A DNA stretch of 36,425 bases from Synechococcus sp. AG-670-B23 (GCA_003209165.1 QCSL01000021.1:1-36425), one strand, 5' to 3'; counted from the stretch's first letter, positions 1-7,929 are shown. The notes: a model not told the origin generated them from the sequence alone. Numbers and translations are program-made.

Positions 1-927
1 ATCGGTGTCGCGACGCTGTACACCCTGTTCGGCGGGATGCGGGCCGTGATCGGTACCGATTTCATTCAGTCGCTGTTGATCATGGTGCTGCTGGCGGTGG
101 TGGCGGTGCTCGCTTTCCGGCAATTCCCGATGCCTGAGGTGCATGCTGCGTTGCTGTCTCGACATCCCGATCGGCTGGATCTGCTGCTGCCGGCGGGCTT
201 GTTGATCGCCTGGAATTCCGCCCTCTTTTCGATGGGCGAGGTGTTCCACAACAACATCTGGTGGTCCCGCGTCTTCGCCAGTCGGCGCTCGGTGGTGATG
301 ACTTCTTTTGTGTTTGGGGGAATCGCCTGGATGAGCGTGCCGATGGTGACGGGCTCTATTGGTCTGGTGGCCCTGGCCCGTGAGTTGCCCCTCGAGCAGG
401 TGAACATGGTTTTTCCAGTGATGGCAGCAGATCTCCTCGGGGCTGGCGGCGCGGCCCTGGTGTTTGTAGTGGTGTTTGCTTCGCTCACCTCCACCTTGGA
501 TTCGCTGCTGGCATCCACCGCCGATCTGTTGGCAGAGGATGTTTACTTCCGCCTGTTGCGGCCACAGGCCAGCGACCTGCAGCTCAAGCAGGCGGCACGG
601 CTGATGGTGGTGGTCTTGGCGGTGGTCACCCTGGCGCTGTCCTGGCCGCGGCTGGATTCGCTGGCGTCGGTGCTGTTCTTCACCGGTGCCCTGGTGGCCT
701 CCACGGTTTGGCCTGTGGCGTGTGGGCTCTACTGGAGGACGGCCAACCGCATGGCTGCCATTGCGGCCATGCTCGCCGGCAGTGTTGTGGGCCTGCTCGC
801 TTATGAGTTGATTGCGCCCTACTGCGCTGCTGTGTTTTCGGCGGCCGTTTCGGCGGTTGTGATGCTGATTGGCAGTCGCATGCGCCCGGAACGCTTTGAC
901 TTCACCTTGTTGCAGGAGGAGGGATGA
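1..927 (+). CDS. Sodium:solute symporter, DUR3-like (5' truncated by window)
   Basis: This is the C-terminal part (309 residues visible) of a sodium/solute symporter family (SSS) permease. The reading frame is open from base 1, so the true start lies outside the window. About seven hydrophobic segments are visible. Family-type stretches include GGMRAVIGTDFIQ near the start, a FHNNIWWSR segment, and the FASLTSTLDSLLAS helix that resembles the SSS sodium-site helix. The spacing (a conserved glycine/proline-rich helix, then LTSTLDS, then an acidic D-V-Y) recalls DUR3-type urea permeases, so uptake of urea or a urea derivative is my inference; other SSS substrates such as amino acids are possible. 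It overlaps the next small ORF by 4 bases (ATGA), which indicates cotranslation. Family assignment is firm, substrate is not. Confidence 0.85.
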   Translation: MGVATLYTLFGGMRAVIGTDFIQSLLIMVLLAVVAVLAFRQFPMPEVHAALLSRHPDRLDLLLPAGLLIAWNSALFSMGEVFHNNIWWSRVFASRRSVVMTSFVFGGIAWMSVPMVTGSIGLVALARELPLEQVNMVFPVMAADLLGAGGAALVFVVVFASLTSTLDSLLASTADLLAEDVYFRLLRPQASDLQLKQAARLMVVVLAVVTLALSWPRLDSLASVLFFTGALVASTVWPVACGLYWRTANRMAAIAAMLAGSVVGLLAYELIAPYCAAVFSAAVSAVVMLIGSRMRPERFDFTLLQEEG

Positions 928-1073
928 TCCAAATGGTTCCTTTGATGGCCGGCCTTGTTGGTCTGACCGGCTTTCAGTTCCTGCTGGTGGCCAGTCAGCT
1001 CGCCCTGGTGCTGTCGGTGCTCGTGCTGCTGCTGATCTGGTGGGTGGAGTGGCGGCATGGACGAGTCTGGTGA
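924..1073 (+). CDS. 49-residue single-span membrane peptide coupled to the symporter
   Basis: The ATG overlaps the TGA of the symporter (ATGA), and the preceding bases read AGGAGG, a strong ribosome binding site. The product has one long hydrophobic stretch, about residues 8-40, ending in WWVEWRHGRVW, so a positively charged, tryptophan-rich tail follows the membrane span. I recognise no family. The tight coupling suggests a small subunit or assembly partner of the symporter, as small accessory peptides occur with other secondary transporters. This is inference from position and hydrophobicity only. It could also be an unimportant read-on frame, but the good Shine-Dalgarno sequence argues against that. 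Confidence 0.6.
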   Translation: MIQMVPLMAGLVGLTGFQFLLVASQLALVLSVLVLLLIWWVEWRHGRVW

Positions 1074-1098
1074 TGTCTCCCTGAGCCAGACACCACAG

Positions 1099-1156
1099 CA
1101 CACTCCTTTCAGAATCTTTGCTTAAGAAGCTGCTTCTTCGTGGACGAAGGAGTGTG
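1099..1156 (+). promoter_or_regulatory. Nested dyad in the leader of the carbamoyltransferase gene
   Basis: An outer 10-base inverted repeat (CACACTCCTT at 1099-1108, AAGGAGTGTG at 1147-1156) encloses an inner perfect repeat, AAGAAGC-T-GCTTCTT, at 1124-1138. No T run follows, so it is not a clear intrinsic terminator. It lies between the symporter unit and the carbamoyltransferase and may be a processing, attenuation or protein-binding site. Confidence 0.5.
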
Positions 1157-1195
1157 GTTGTTGTTACCGGTAAAAGATGTAGTTCCTGGCTCTAG

Positions 1196-1218
1196 CACTC
1201 GGTTTGGCAAACAGAGTG
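1196..1218 (+). promoter_or_regulatory. Second dyad just upstream of the carbamoyltransferase start
   Basis: CACTC and GAGTG (5 bp) flank an inner GTTTG-G-CAAAC palindrome, giving a nearly continuous 23-base dyad that ends 16 bases before the ATG at 1235. No Shine-Dalgarno sequence is visible between it and the ATG, so a role in translation or repressor binding is possible. Function is not shown by the sequence. Confidence 0.4.
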
Positions 1219-1234
1219 TTGATCCGATCCCGCT

Positions 1235-2350
1235 ATGGCACAGGTCAAATCAGCAGTTGTGGACGCGTCGTCTGTTCAGATTCGGTTTCAGCCGATGGGG
1301 CCCGATGTCTACGGGCAGAACCAACCCCAGGAACTGTTGGCCGCGATTGCTGAAGACGCGGAGCCTTTGAAGGATTTGGTGGATCAGCACGTGGTGTCGA
1401 TCCAACCGTTCCGCCCCGAGGTTTTGTTGCAGGTGTTTCGCCTGGCGGCGAAGTTTGAGAGCAATCCAGATCGCTATTGCCGTCACAACACGCCGCTCAC
1501 AGGAAAGATTCTGATTAACGCGTTTTACGAACCGAGCACGCGCACGCGGCTGTCCTTTGACAGTGCCTGGCATCGCCTTGGCGGTACCTCCATCAACATC
1601 ACAGACAGGGCCACCACAGGGATCGCTAAGGGCGAGTCTCTCGAAGATGTCGCCCATATGTTCAACAACTACGGCGATTGTGTCGTGCTGCGGGATAGCG
1701 ATCCCGGTGCCGTTTATGCGATGACGTCAACCCTTCGGATCCCAATCATCAACGCTGGGAATGGGATCGATGAGCATCCAACCCAGGCGATGGCCGATCT
1801 GTACACGATCTTCAAGTGGCGGCCCAAGCTGGCTGAGTTGGACGTGACACCTGCAGATCGGATTCGCATTGGGATCGTCGGAATTCCTTCGCGGATGCGA
1901 ACGGTTCGCTCACTCCTGAGGATCCTGGCCAAATTCCCGCAGACCGTGGAGGAGGTGGTGGTGATTCACGCCCCCGGCCTGGAGCCGGATCAGCCGCTCT
2001 TCGACCCAGGACAGTTGGAGGAGCTTGAAGCTTGTGGGATGAAGGTTCGTTCTAGTACCGATCTGCAGGCTGAAGTACCAGACTTGGATGTTGTATACAT
2101 CAATGCCATCGCCTGGGTGGGCGAGTCCTATGAAGTGCACGGCGGAGGATTTCGCCTCACCCGCAATATGCCATTCAAACCGGAAGCGATCGTGCTTCAT
2201 CCCTTGGCGCGGGGAGCGGAACTGAGCACTTGCCTGGATGACACGCCCCACAATTGGTACTTCAGTCAGGCCAGGGGAGCCGTGTTCCTGCGGATGGCTC
2301 TGCTCACCTGCATGGTGGATCGGGCCGAACGCGTGATGGATGTGATCTGA
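1235..2350 (+). CDS. Aspartate/ornithine carbamoyltransferase-family protein with altered substrate loop
   Basis: A 371-residue member of the carbamoyltransferase family, longer than typical PyrB (about 310) because of an N-terminal extension of roughly 50 residues. The carbamoyl-phosphate site is intact: STRTR at 101-105, a Lys in AKGES (132, matching the PyrB 80s loop), R153, HPTQ at 181-184 and RTV near 222. The aspartate-binding parts are not canonical. The PyrB loop with R-x-Q is replaced by INAIAWVGESYE (289-300), and the HPLPR motif reads HPLAR (322-326). I infer that it carbamoylates an amine other than aspartate. It sits 9 bases before the amidotransferase gene and close to a carbamoyl-amino-acid hydrolase. 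The alternative is a divergent PyrB; a normal pyrB elsewhere in the genome would exclude this. Confidence 0.85.
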   Translation: MAQVKSAVVDASSVQIRFQPMGPDVYGQNQPQELLAAIAEDAEPLKDLVDQHVVSIQPFRPEVLLQVFRLAAKFESNPDRYCRHNTPLTGKILINAFYEPSTRTRLSFDSAWHRLGGTSINITDRATTGIAKGESLEDVAHMFNNYGDCVVLRDSDPGAVYAMTSTLRIPIINAGNGIDEHPTQAMADLYTIFKWRPKLAELDVTPADRIRIGIVGIPSRMRTVRSLLRILAKFPQTVEEVVVIHAPGLEPDQPLFDPGQLEELEACGMKVRSSTDLQAEVPDLDVVYINAIAWVGESYEVHGGGFRLTRNMPFKPEAIVLHPLARGAELSTCLDDTPHNWYFSQARGAVFLRMALLTCMVDRAERVMDVI

Positions 2351-2359
2351 GGCGGTCTG

Positions 2360-4384
2360 ATGTGCGGAATTGGAGGTGTTTTCAACGCAGAGTGTCGTCA
2401 GACGGTGGATCGCCAGCTCCTGGCCAACATGGCGGCAATTCAGGCCCATCGCGGGCCGGATGGTTTCGGCGTTGAGGTATTGGATCAGGCGGGTGTTGGC
2501 TTCTGCCATGCCCGGCTTTCGATCATTGATCTGAACGAGTCTCGGGCCCGGCAGCCCTTCCTCACCGATGACGGTGAAGTGCTGATGGCCCACAACGGTG
2601 AGTTTTACGACTTCCAGCGGATTAGGGCTGACCTCACAGCTCAGGGGGTGCGTTTCAGCAGCAAGAGCGATTCCGAGATTCTGATGCGTCTGTACCAACG
2701 CCAGGGGTTGGAGGCGACTTTGCCTTTGTTGCGGGGGGAATTTGCCTTCGCCTTGTTTGATCGGGCGAAGGACTGCCTTTACCTGGTGCGGGATCGCTTC
2801 GGCATCAAACCGCAGTACTGGGCAATGACGCCCGGGGGTCTGGTGTTCGGTTCCGAATTGAAGGTGTTGTTCGCTCATCCGGCGGTGGAGCGACGCTTCA
2901 CCTCGGAGGGTCTGTTCCATCAATTGATGCAAACCATGGTTCCAGGCACCACAGCCTTTGCCGGTGTGCACCAGGTGAAGCCCGGCCATGTGCTGAAGGT
3001 GCAACGTGCGAACGGGCGGCTGGAGGTGTCGGAGTCGACCTATTGGGATGTCGACTTTCCCCGCAAAGACGAGCGGGACCCCAAACAGACCGAGGCCGAT
3101 CACATTGCTGCAGTTCGTGCGTCGTTGTTGGAGGCCGTTGAGCTGCGCATGGTGGCCGATGTGCCTGTGGGCTGTTATCTCTCCGGCGGCATCGATAGCT
3201 GTTCGATCCTCGGTTTGGCGTCAGCTGTAAGCCAGGCACCGGTGAAGGCGTTCACGATTGGATTTGATGACGCCCGTTACGACGAATCGCCGATCGCCCG
3301 AGAGATGGCTGAGGCCACGGGAGCTGAGCAGGATTTGATGCGTCTGTCGGGCCAGGAGCTTTATGGCCACATGGAGCGCACCATCTGGCACGCCGAGCGA
3401 ACGATCTACAACACCTTGGCGGTGGCGAAGTTCTTGATGAGCCGCCACGTCAACGACGTGGATTACAAGGTCGTGATGACTGGTGAAGGATCGGATGAGT
3501 TGTTCGGCGGCTATCCCGCCTTTCGCCGCGACATGTTCCTCCACGGTCTTGATGACCTGCCGCAGGAGGAGCGCGCCAGCTGGGAAAGCCTGTTGCAGCA
3601 GTCCAATGCTCTGGTGCAGGGGGCGATGCTGGCTGAAAACCAGGTGGAGGACCCCGATCTCGATGCCGTGGTCGGCTTCACCCCCAGTTGCCTGCAGCCG
3701 TGGCTGGCCTGCGCGCCCTTGGTGCCGGAGCTTCTGGCGGAGTCCCATGCTGCAGCTTTGCAAAATTACTCTCCGGGCAAGGCGATCGCCGAGCAACTCG
3801 ATGCGGATCAGTTGGAAGGGCGCCACGCCCTGGACAAGGCCCAGTACGTATGGATCAAAACAATGTTGGAGGGCCAGATCCTGACCTGGGGTGGTGACCG
3901 GGTCGATATGGCCAATTCGATGGAGGCAAGACCAGCCTTCTTAGATCACCATCTGGCCGCGGTGGCGGTGCAGGTGCCACCTGAACTGCGGATCAAGGGG
4001 AAAACCGAGAAATATGTGCTGAGGGAAGCCATGGCGGGCCTCTTGCCGGAGGTGTTGTATCGGCGCGAGAAGTTCGCCTTCATGGCGCCGCCGGCCCACA
4101 CGGAGCCTGAGAAGTGGGAGCAGATGAAGCAGCTCGCCGATGACTACCTCAGTGATGAGGCGATCGATGCTGCTGGTTTGTTAAGTAAAGCTGGTGTGCG
4201 CGCCTTGTTTGCGCGTCACGAGGACCCTGCCACCACTGATGCGGAGCGTGTGCAGATGGATGCGGTGATCAATCACCTGCTGGGTGTGCAGATGCTGCAT
4301 CGCATGTTTGTGGCCGAAGACGTCCCATCCCTGGCCCGTCGAGAAGCTGACCGCTTGGGCTGGCGGGTGCTGATGCCCGTTTAA
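2360..4384 (+). CDS. Asparagine-synthase-type glutamine amidotransferase
   Basis: A 674-residue two-domain enzyme of the AsnB family. The N-terminal Ntn glutaminase domain starts MCGIGG, so Cys2 is the nucleophile after Met removal, and shows AHRGPDGFG, HNGEFYDF and RDRFGIKP. The C-terminal synthase domain has the ATP pyrophosphatase loop SGGIDS near 275-280, then GEGSDELFGGYP and SMEARPAFLDHH. It should adenylate a carboxylate and transfer glutamine-derived ammonia to make an amide. It is longer than E. coli AsnB (554) and follows the carbamoyltransferase by 9 bases, so they are probably cotranscribed. Relatives include both true asparagine synthases and amidotransferases that amidate other carboxylates, such as the N-acetylglutaminylglutamine amide enzyme; sequence alone does not settle which. 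I leave the gene symbol blank for this reason. Confidence 0.88.
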   Translation: MCGIGGVFNAECRQTVDRQLLANMAAIQAHRGPDGFGVEVLDQAGVGFCHARLSIIDLNESRARQPFLTDDGEVLMAHNGEFYDFQRIRADLTAQGVRFSSKSDSEILMRLYQRQGLEATLPLLRGEFAFALFDRAKDCLYLVRDRFGIKPQYWAMTPGGLVFGSELKVLFAHPAVERRFTSEGLFHQLMQTMVPGTTAFAGVHQVKPGHVLKVQRANGRLEVSESTYWDVDFPRKDERDPKQTEADHIAAVRASLLEAVELRMVADVPVGCYLSGGIDSCSILGLASAVSQAPVKAFTIGFDDARYDESPIAREMAEATGAEQDLMRLSGQELYGHMERTIWHAERTIYNTLAVAKFLMSRHVNDVDYKVVMTGEGSDELFGGYPAFRRDMFLHGLDDLPQEERASWESLLQQSNALVQGAMLAENQVEDPDLDAVVGFTPSCLQPWLACAPLVPELLAESHAAALQNYSPGKAIAEQLDADQLEGRHALDKAQYVWIKTMLEGQILTWGGDRVDMANSMEARPAFLDHHLAAVAVQVPPELRIKGKTEKYVLREAMAGLLPEVLYRREKFAFMAPPAHTEPEKWEQMKQLADDYLSDEAIDAAGLLSKAGVRALFARHEDPATTDAERVQMDAVINHLLGVQMLHRMFVAEDVPSLARREADRLGWRVLMPV

Positions 4385-4478
4385 ATTTTTTGGTGAGGGT
4401 GAAACCGTTGCTTTAGCTACAGGGCTACGACTGCTTTCAGGTGAATATTTACCTTCGTTTGAAACGCAGGTCACGGCA

Positions 4479-5768
4479 TTGCCCACGCTCATCCCGGCTT
4501 CTTCGACCACTCCTGCAACCGGGATCGAGCCAAGCAAACTTGCTGCGCGCCCAAACCTTGATCGGCTGGTTGGAACGATTGAACAGCTTGCAAGCATTGG
4601 CGCCAAGCCTGATGGCAGCGTTTGCCGGCGCGGTTTTTCAGCTGAAGACGTCCAGGGCCGTGAGTTGCTAGCCCATTGGATGAAACAGCTCGGCATGCAG
4701 GTGCGTGTCGATGCGGCTGGCAATTTGATCGGACGTCTTGAAGGACTCGATCCCCACCGTCCTGCTTTGGTGACCGGTTCGCACCTCGACACGGTGCCCA
4801 CCGGTGGACGTTTTGATGGGGCCCTAGGGGTGTTGGCTGGTCTGGAAGCCTGCCGTGCTCTTCAAGACCAGGGCCTAAAGCTGCGCCATGGCATCGAATT
4901 GATCGCCTTTGCCGACGAGGAGTCGACCATGGTGGGGTGCAAGGGCTTGGCAGGCACGGCCTCTGATGACCCGGATACGTATGCCACCAGCAACGGTCAG
5001 CCGATTCAAGACAACCTGGCGCGCATTGGGGGACATTGGCCGTCCTTGACCTCGGCCCGTCGCTCCGATGAGGCTTATGCAGCTTTCCTTGAGTTGCATG
5101 TTGAGCAGGGTGGCGTTCTTGAGCAACGCGGCGATGCAATCGGCGTTGTGGAGGGGGTTGTAGGTCAGCGTCGGTTCAGCATCAATGTGCAGGGCCAGGC
5201 CAACCACGCCGGCACCACACCGATGGGATTGCGACAGGACGCTCTCGTGGCGGCCTCGCGGATTGTTCTTGCCGTGGAGGCCATGGCCTCCCGTCATTCA
5301 GGGGATCCGGTGGCGACGGTGGGTCGACTGGACGTTTGGCCCAATGCCGCCAATGTTGTTCCTGGGGCCGTTGCCCTAACGGTTGACCTTAGGGATGTGG
5401 ATCCGACTGTTCTCGATCAACTGGTGGAGGAGTTGATGCAGCAGGTGGAAAGCATCGGTGCTGAAACAGGCTGCCCGATCGCGGTGGACCCACAATTTAG
5501 TGTTGATCCCACCCCTGCTGATGCTGCGGTGATGGCCGCGATTGCTGAGGCTTCTGCCGATCTCGGCCTGTCCCACAGCCATCTTCCCAGCCGTGCCAGT
5601 CACGATGCCCAGGAGGTGGGTCGCCGCTGGCCGATGGGCATGATTTTTGTTCCTAGCCAGGGGGGCTTGAGTCATTCTGCTGCAGAGTTCACCAGCGATG
5701 AGCAGTGCTGGGCAGGCACCGCGGTGCTCCTGGAAACGTTGCTTCGGTTGGACCGTCAACTGCTGTGA
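4479..5768 (+). CDS. N-carbamoyl-L-amino-acid hydrolase / allantoate amidohydrolase (M20 family)
   Basis: About 429 residues, the usual length for the HyuC/AllC branch of the M20 metallohydrolases, which cleave N-carbamoyl amino acids or allantoate to release ammonia and CO2. Metal-ligand motifs are present in order: GSHLDTV near residue 100, DGALGV, ADEES, ELHVEQG, and a C-terminal GLSHSAAEF. The dimerisation-domain stretch QANHAGTTPMGLRQDA is also typical. The start is uncertain: no in-frame ATG or GTG precedes the conserved part, and the best candidate is TTG at 4479, although the frame stays open upstream. It follows the amidotransferase by 94 bases and overlaps the DUF1028 gene by 4 bases. 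In this setting it could turn over the product of the two preceding enzymes. Confidence 0.85.
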   Translation: MPTLIPASSTTPATGIEPSKLAARPNLDRLVGTIEQLASIGAKPDGSVCRRGFSAEDVQGRELLAHWMKQLGMQVRVDAAGNLIGRLEGLDPHRPALVTGSHLDTVPTGGRFDGALGVLAGLEACRALQDQGLKLRHGIELIAFADEESTMVGCKGLAGTASDDPDTYATSNGQPIQDNLARIGGHWPSLTSARRSDEAYAAFLELHVEQGGVLEQRGDAIGVVEGVVGQRRFSINVQGQANHAGTTPMGLRQDALVAASRIVLAVEAMASRHSGDPVATVGRLDVWPNAANVVPGAVALTVDLRDVDPTVLDQLVEELMQQVESIGAETGCPIAVDPQFSVDPTPADAAVMAAIAEASADLGLSHSHLPSRASHDAQEVGRRWPMGMIFVPSQGGLSHSAAEFTSDEQCWAGTAVLLETLLRLDRQLL

Positions 5769-6439
5769 CATTTTCAATCCTGGCCCGTGACCCCAACAAC
5801 GGCCGTTTTGGTGTGGCAGTGGCTACCTGTCATTTAGCCGTTGGATCAACTGTTCCCCACATCCGCGCGGGGGTTGGTGCTGTTGCGACCCAGGCTCATA
5901 CCAATCCCTATCTGGGGATTTGCGGCCTTGAACGCTTGGAGCAGAGCTCGGATGCAGAAAGTGTTCTGGCCAGCCTTCTGGCGGAGGACCAACACCGTGA
6001 CCGGCGTCAGTTTCACCTGATTGACTTGGACGGTCGCACGGCCTGTTGGACTGGGCAGGATTGCGGCCCTTGGGCAGGGCATCGCCATCAGCGTGATCTG
6101 TCCGTTGCTGGCAATTGCTTGATAGACCAGGGCGTTTTGGATGCGATGGAGCAGGCCTTTCTCACCAGCGATCCCAGCCTGAAATTGGGTCGCCGCTTGA
6201 TGATTGCCTTGCAATCCGGGGAAGCGGCAGGCGGCGATCGCCGCTCCAGTCTCTGCACCTCAGCGGCGGTTCAGGTAAGTGGTGAAGCCGCTTTCCCGCT
6301 GTTGGATCTGCGTGTTGATTTCCATGAGCGTGCGGTGGAGCAGTTGATGGAGGTGTATGAGCGCAGCCAGGCACTTTGGGCCCAGGAGTGGAGGGATGAA
6401 CTCTCAGAGCTGCCCATGCTCAACCGCTTGGTGGCTTGA
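5765..6439 (+). CDS. DUF1028 family protein (Ntn-hydrolase-like)
   Basis: A protein of about 224 residues matching the DUF1028 family: the start VTFSILARDPNNGRFGVAVA is the family signature, followed by an AVGSTVPHIRAGVGAVATQA region. I chose GTG at 5765, which overlaps the TGA of the preceding hydrolase (GTGA), because family members begin immediately before this motif; the frame is open further upstream inside the previous gene. DUF1028 proteins have an Ntn-hydrolase-like fold but no agreed reaction, and they are often found beside amino-acid or peptide hydrolases. The coupling with a carbamoyl-amino-acid hydrolase suggests action on the same substrate or a derivative. Family call is good, function unknown. 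Confidence 0.82.
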   Translation: MTFSILARDPNNGRFGVAVATCHLAVGSTVPHIRAGVGAVATQAHTNPYLGICGLERLEQSSDAESVLASLLAEDQHRDRRQFHLIDLDGRTACWTGQDCGPWAGHRHQRDLSVAGNCLIDQGVLDAMEQAFLTSDPSLKLGRRLMIALQSGEAAGGDRRSSLCTSAAVQVSGEAAFPLLDLRVDFHERAVEQLMEVYERSQALWAQEWRDELSELPMLNRLVA

Positions 6440-6466
6440 GAATTCACTTTCATTTGCTCCATTAAG

Positions 6467-6500
6467 AAGCCCCGCAAACTTCTATGTTGCAGGGCTTTTT
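6467..6500 (+). terminator. Rho-independent terminator after the carbamoyl/amide cluster
   Basis: AAGCCCCGCAA and TTGCAGGGCTT form an 11-bp stem with one mismatch and a 9-base loop, followed directly by a T run. It lies 27 bases after the DUF1028 stop and serves the plus-strand operon; the stem could also act for the convergent small gene. Confidence 0.8.
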
Positions 6501-6515
6501 GGAATTCAGAGCAGC

Positions 6516-6734
6516 TCAGCTGGGGACGGAAGCTTCCCACTCCACATTCAAACCAGCTTCTCGTGCATCACTGATCAGATCGTCGATGCAGTCTCTGCCA
6601 AAGGCCGCTTGGCCCGACAGAAGCGCATCCCAGTCCTGAGCTGGGAAGTGGGTCTGTAGCCAGAACACACCATGCACGCTAGAAGGATTCACCTGCACGA
6701 GGCCCTGATCGAGGCGAGAAGCGATGAGATCCAA
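6516..6734 (-). CDS. Small conserved-type hypothetical protein, 72 residues
   Basis: The translation contains a composed middle section, HGVFWLQTHFPAQDWDALL, followed by an amphipathic region with GRDCIDDLISDAREAGL, which reads like a real folded small protein and resembles hypothetical proteins of marine picocyanobacteria that I recall but cannot verify. The only start that fits is TTG at 6734; no upstream ATG or GTG is in frame. It is convergent with the DUF1028 gene across the terminator at 6467-6500. No function can be assigned. Confidence 0.55.
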   Translation of the reverse strand: MDLIASRLDQGLVQVNPSSVHGVFWLQTHFPAQDWDALLSGQAAFGRDCIDDLISDAREAGLNVEWEASVPS

Positions 6735-6814
6735 CGTCGTTGCTGAAGTTGAATCTATTACGCCCCAATTCTCGGAACTGGAATGTTCGAGTTGCTACGG
6801 ATTGAAAAGTTGGC

Positions 6815-6982
6815 CTAGCGCGTGTAGCCCACGCCGCGATAAACGAGCTGCACCGGAGTCCGGGGGCTATTGATCTGGCGGGATTGGTACACGTTGCGAC
6901 GGTAAACCAGCTGCACACCAGGCTTGCCCTCAGTGGCATTGTTTTGCTGGTAGTGATGTCCGCGATAGAGGAGTGTGGTCAT
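6815..6982 (-). CDS. DUF4278 small protein (three YRG-type repeats)
   Basis: A 55-residue protein starting MTTLLYRGHHY. It carries three copies of an L-x-Y-R-G/R-x-x-Y motif: LLYRGHHY (4-11), QLVYRRNVY (24-32) and QLVYRGVGY (45-53), the signature of the cyanobacterial DUF4278 family. I chose the ATG at 6982 because the family motif begins right after it. An in-frame ATG at 7021 would add 13 residues, but that ATG lies in the loop of a conserved leader hairpin (7004-7029) whose copy at the second DUF4278 gene is not in frame with its coding region. Function of the family is unknown. A CRP/NtcA-type palindrome lies about 85 bases upstream. Confidence 0.75.
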   Translation of the reverse strand: MTTLLYRGHHYQQNNATEGKPGVQLVYRRNVYQSRQINSPRTPVQLVYRGVGYTR

Positions 6983-7003
6983 TTTAGTGGTCTTCGAAGC
7001 AAG

Positions 7004-7029
7004 CTCAGGTCCCCGTTCCATGGCCTGAG
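7004..7029 (-). promoter_or_regulatory. Leader hairpin with loop ATGGAACGGG (copy 1)
   Basis: On the minus strand CTCAGG and CCTGAG pair around CC-ATGGAACGGG-GA. The 10-base loop is identical to that of the hairpin at 22081-22102 upstream of the other DUF4278 gene, while the stems differ in sequence and both still pair. This suggests a conserved RNA element rather than shared coding sequence. Confidence 0.55.
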
Positions 7030-7066
7030 GCGAACTGCGCTGCGCGTAATGCGAAGTGAACGATCA

Positions 7067-7080
7067 GTAGCTGTTGCTAC
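7067..7080 (-). promoter_or_regulatory. CRP/NtcA-type palindrome upstream of DUF4278 gene (copy 1)
   Basis: GTAGC-TGTT-GCTAC is a perfect 5-bp dyad and fits the NtcA consensus GTA-N8-TAC. Read on the minus strand it is GTAGCAACAGCTAC, one base different from the site at 22033-22046. CGTTCAC follows four bases downstream in both. No canonical -10 box is seen at 20-24 bases, so the regulator may be NtcA or another CRP-family protein. Confidence 0.55.
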
Positions 7081-7174
7081 AGAAACATTGAAGCTCCCGC
7101 AAATCCTCAAGTGATGTTCAAGCTGATACTTGTTCAGAAAAGTTTTCGGTTTTGTTTATTTTTCTCCGTAGGAA

Positions 7175-7929
7175 TTAGTGGGACTGGCTGATGTCAATCA
7201 GCTGATCGAGTGCAGCATTGAACAGGTGTCGGCCTTGCTCTTGGAGCTTGGCGCCAAGCTTGTGCCATTCCCGCCCCAAGCGATCGGGCCCTTCAGGGCC
7301 AAGGGCGTTCACCACGTAGTTGAGGTCGTTGGCGATCCAACGCTTGAGCGCATGTCCATCGACCTCGAGGTGGCATTGCAGGCCAATGGCGTGGGCTCCA
7401 ATCCGAAACACCTGTTCCGCGCAGTGCAGCGAGGAACCCAGCAGGGTTGCATCAGTCGGCAGTTGGATACGGTCGCCATGCCAATGCAGCACCAAGCTGC
7501 TGTGTGGTTGCCCCTGCAGCAGGGGCTCATCGCTTGGATCAGCGACCCAGTGGATCGCTCCGAGACCCAGTTCCTTCAGCGGCTGCGGCGGTGTTCCAGC
7601 CTGCAAGGGTTGCACAGCGCCCCCTGCAGCAACAGCCAACAGCTGCGCCCCCAGGCAGATGCCCAGCACAGGTCGGCGTTGTTGGTGCCAGGCCGTCAGC
7701 CAGTCCAGCTCCTGTCGCAACCAGTCCATGTCCTGTTGGTTGCGGTCGTTCACGCTCATCGGTCCCCCCAGTACCAGCGCAATGCTGTTCGCACATGTGT
7801 TGAGGTCCGGCAGGGGATCGCCCTGATCGGGCCTCAGGGTCTGGACTGCCATGCCTCTTTGCCGTGCTAGTTGTCCCACCAGTGCGGCGTCTTCGTGGTC
7901 AACGTGTTGGAACACCAGCAGGGTGGGGC

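Noticed and set aside
1910-3103. 397-codon open frame on the minus strand
   Set aside because: It is antisense to the carbamoyltransferase and amidotransferase genes, both with intact motifs; its translation has no recognisable domain.
4407-4420. GTT-GCTTTAGC-TAC before the carbamoyl-amino-acid hydrolase
   Set aside because: It resembles an NtcA site with one mismatch, but no -10 box is within 20-24 bases, and it lies inside a probable operon. Kept only as a weak possibility.
6735-6814. tRNA-like GTTCGAG stretch near 6785
   Set aside because: No acceptor, D or anticodon stem can be formed around it.
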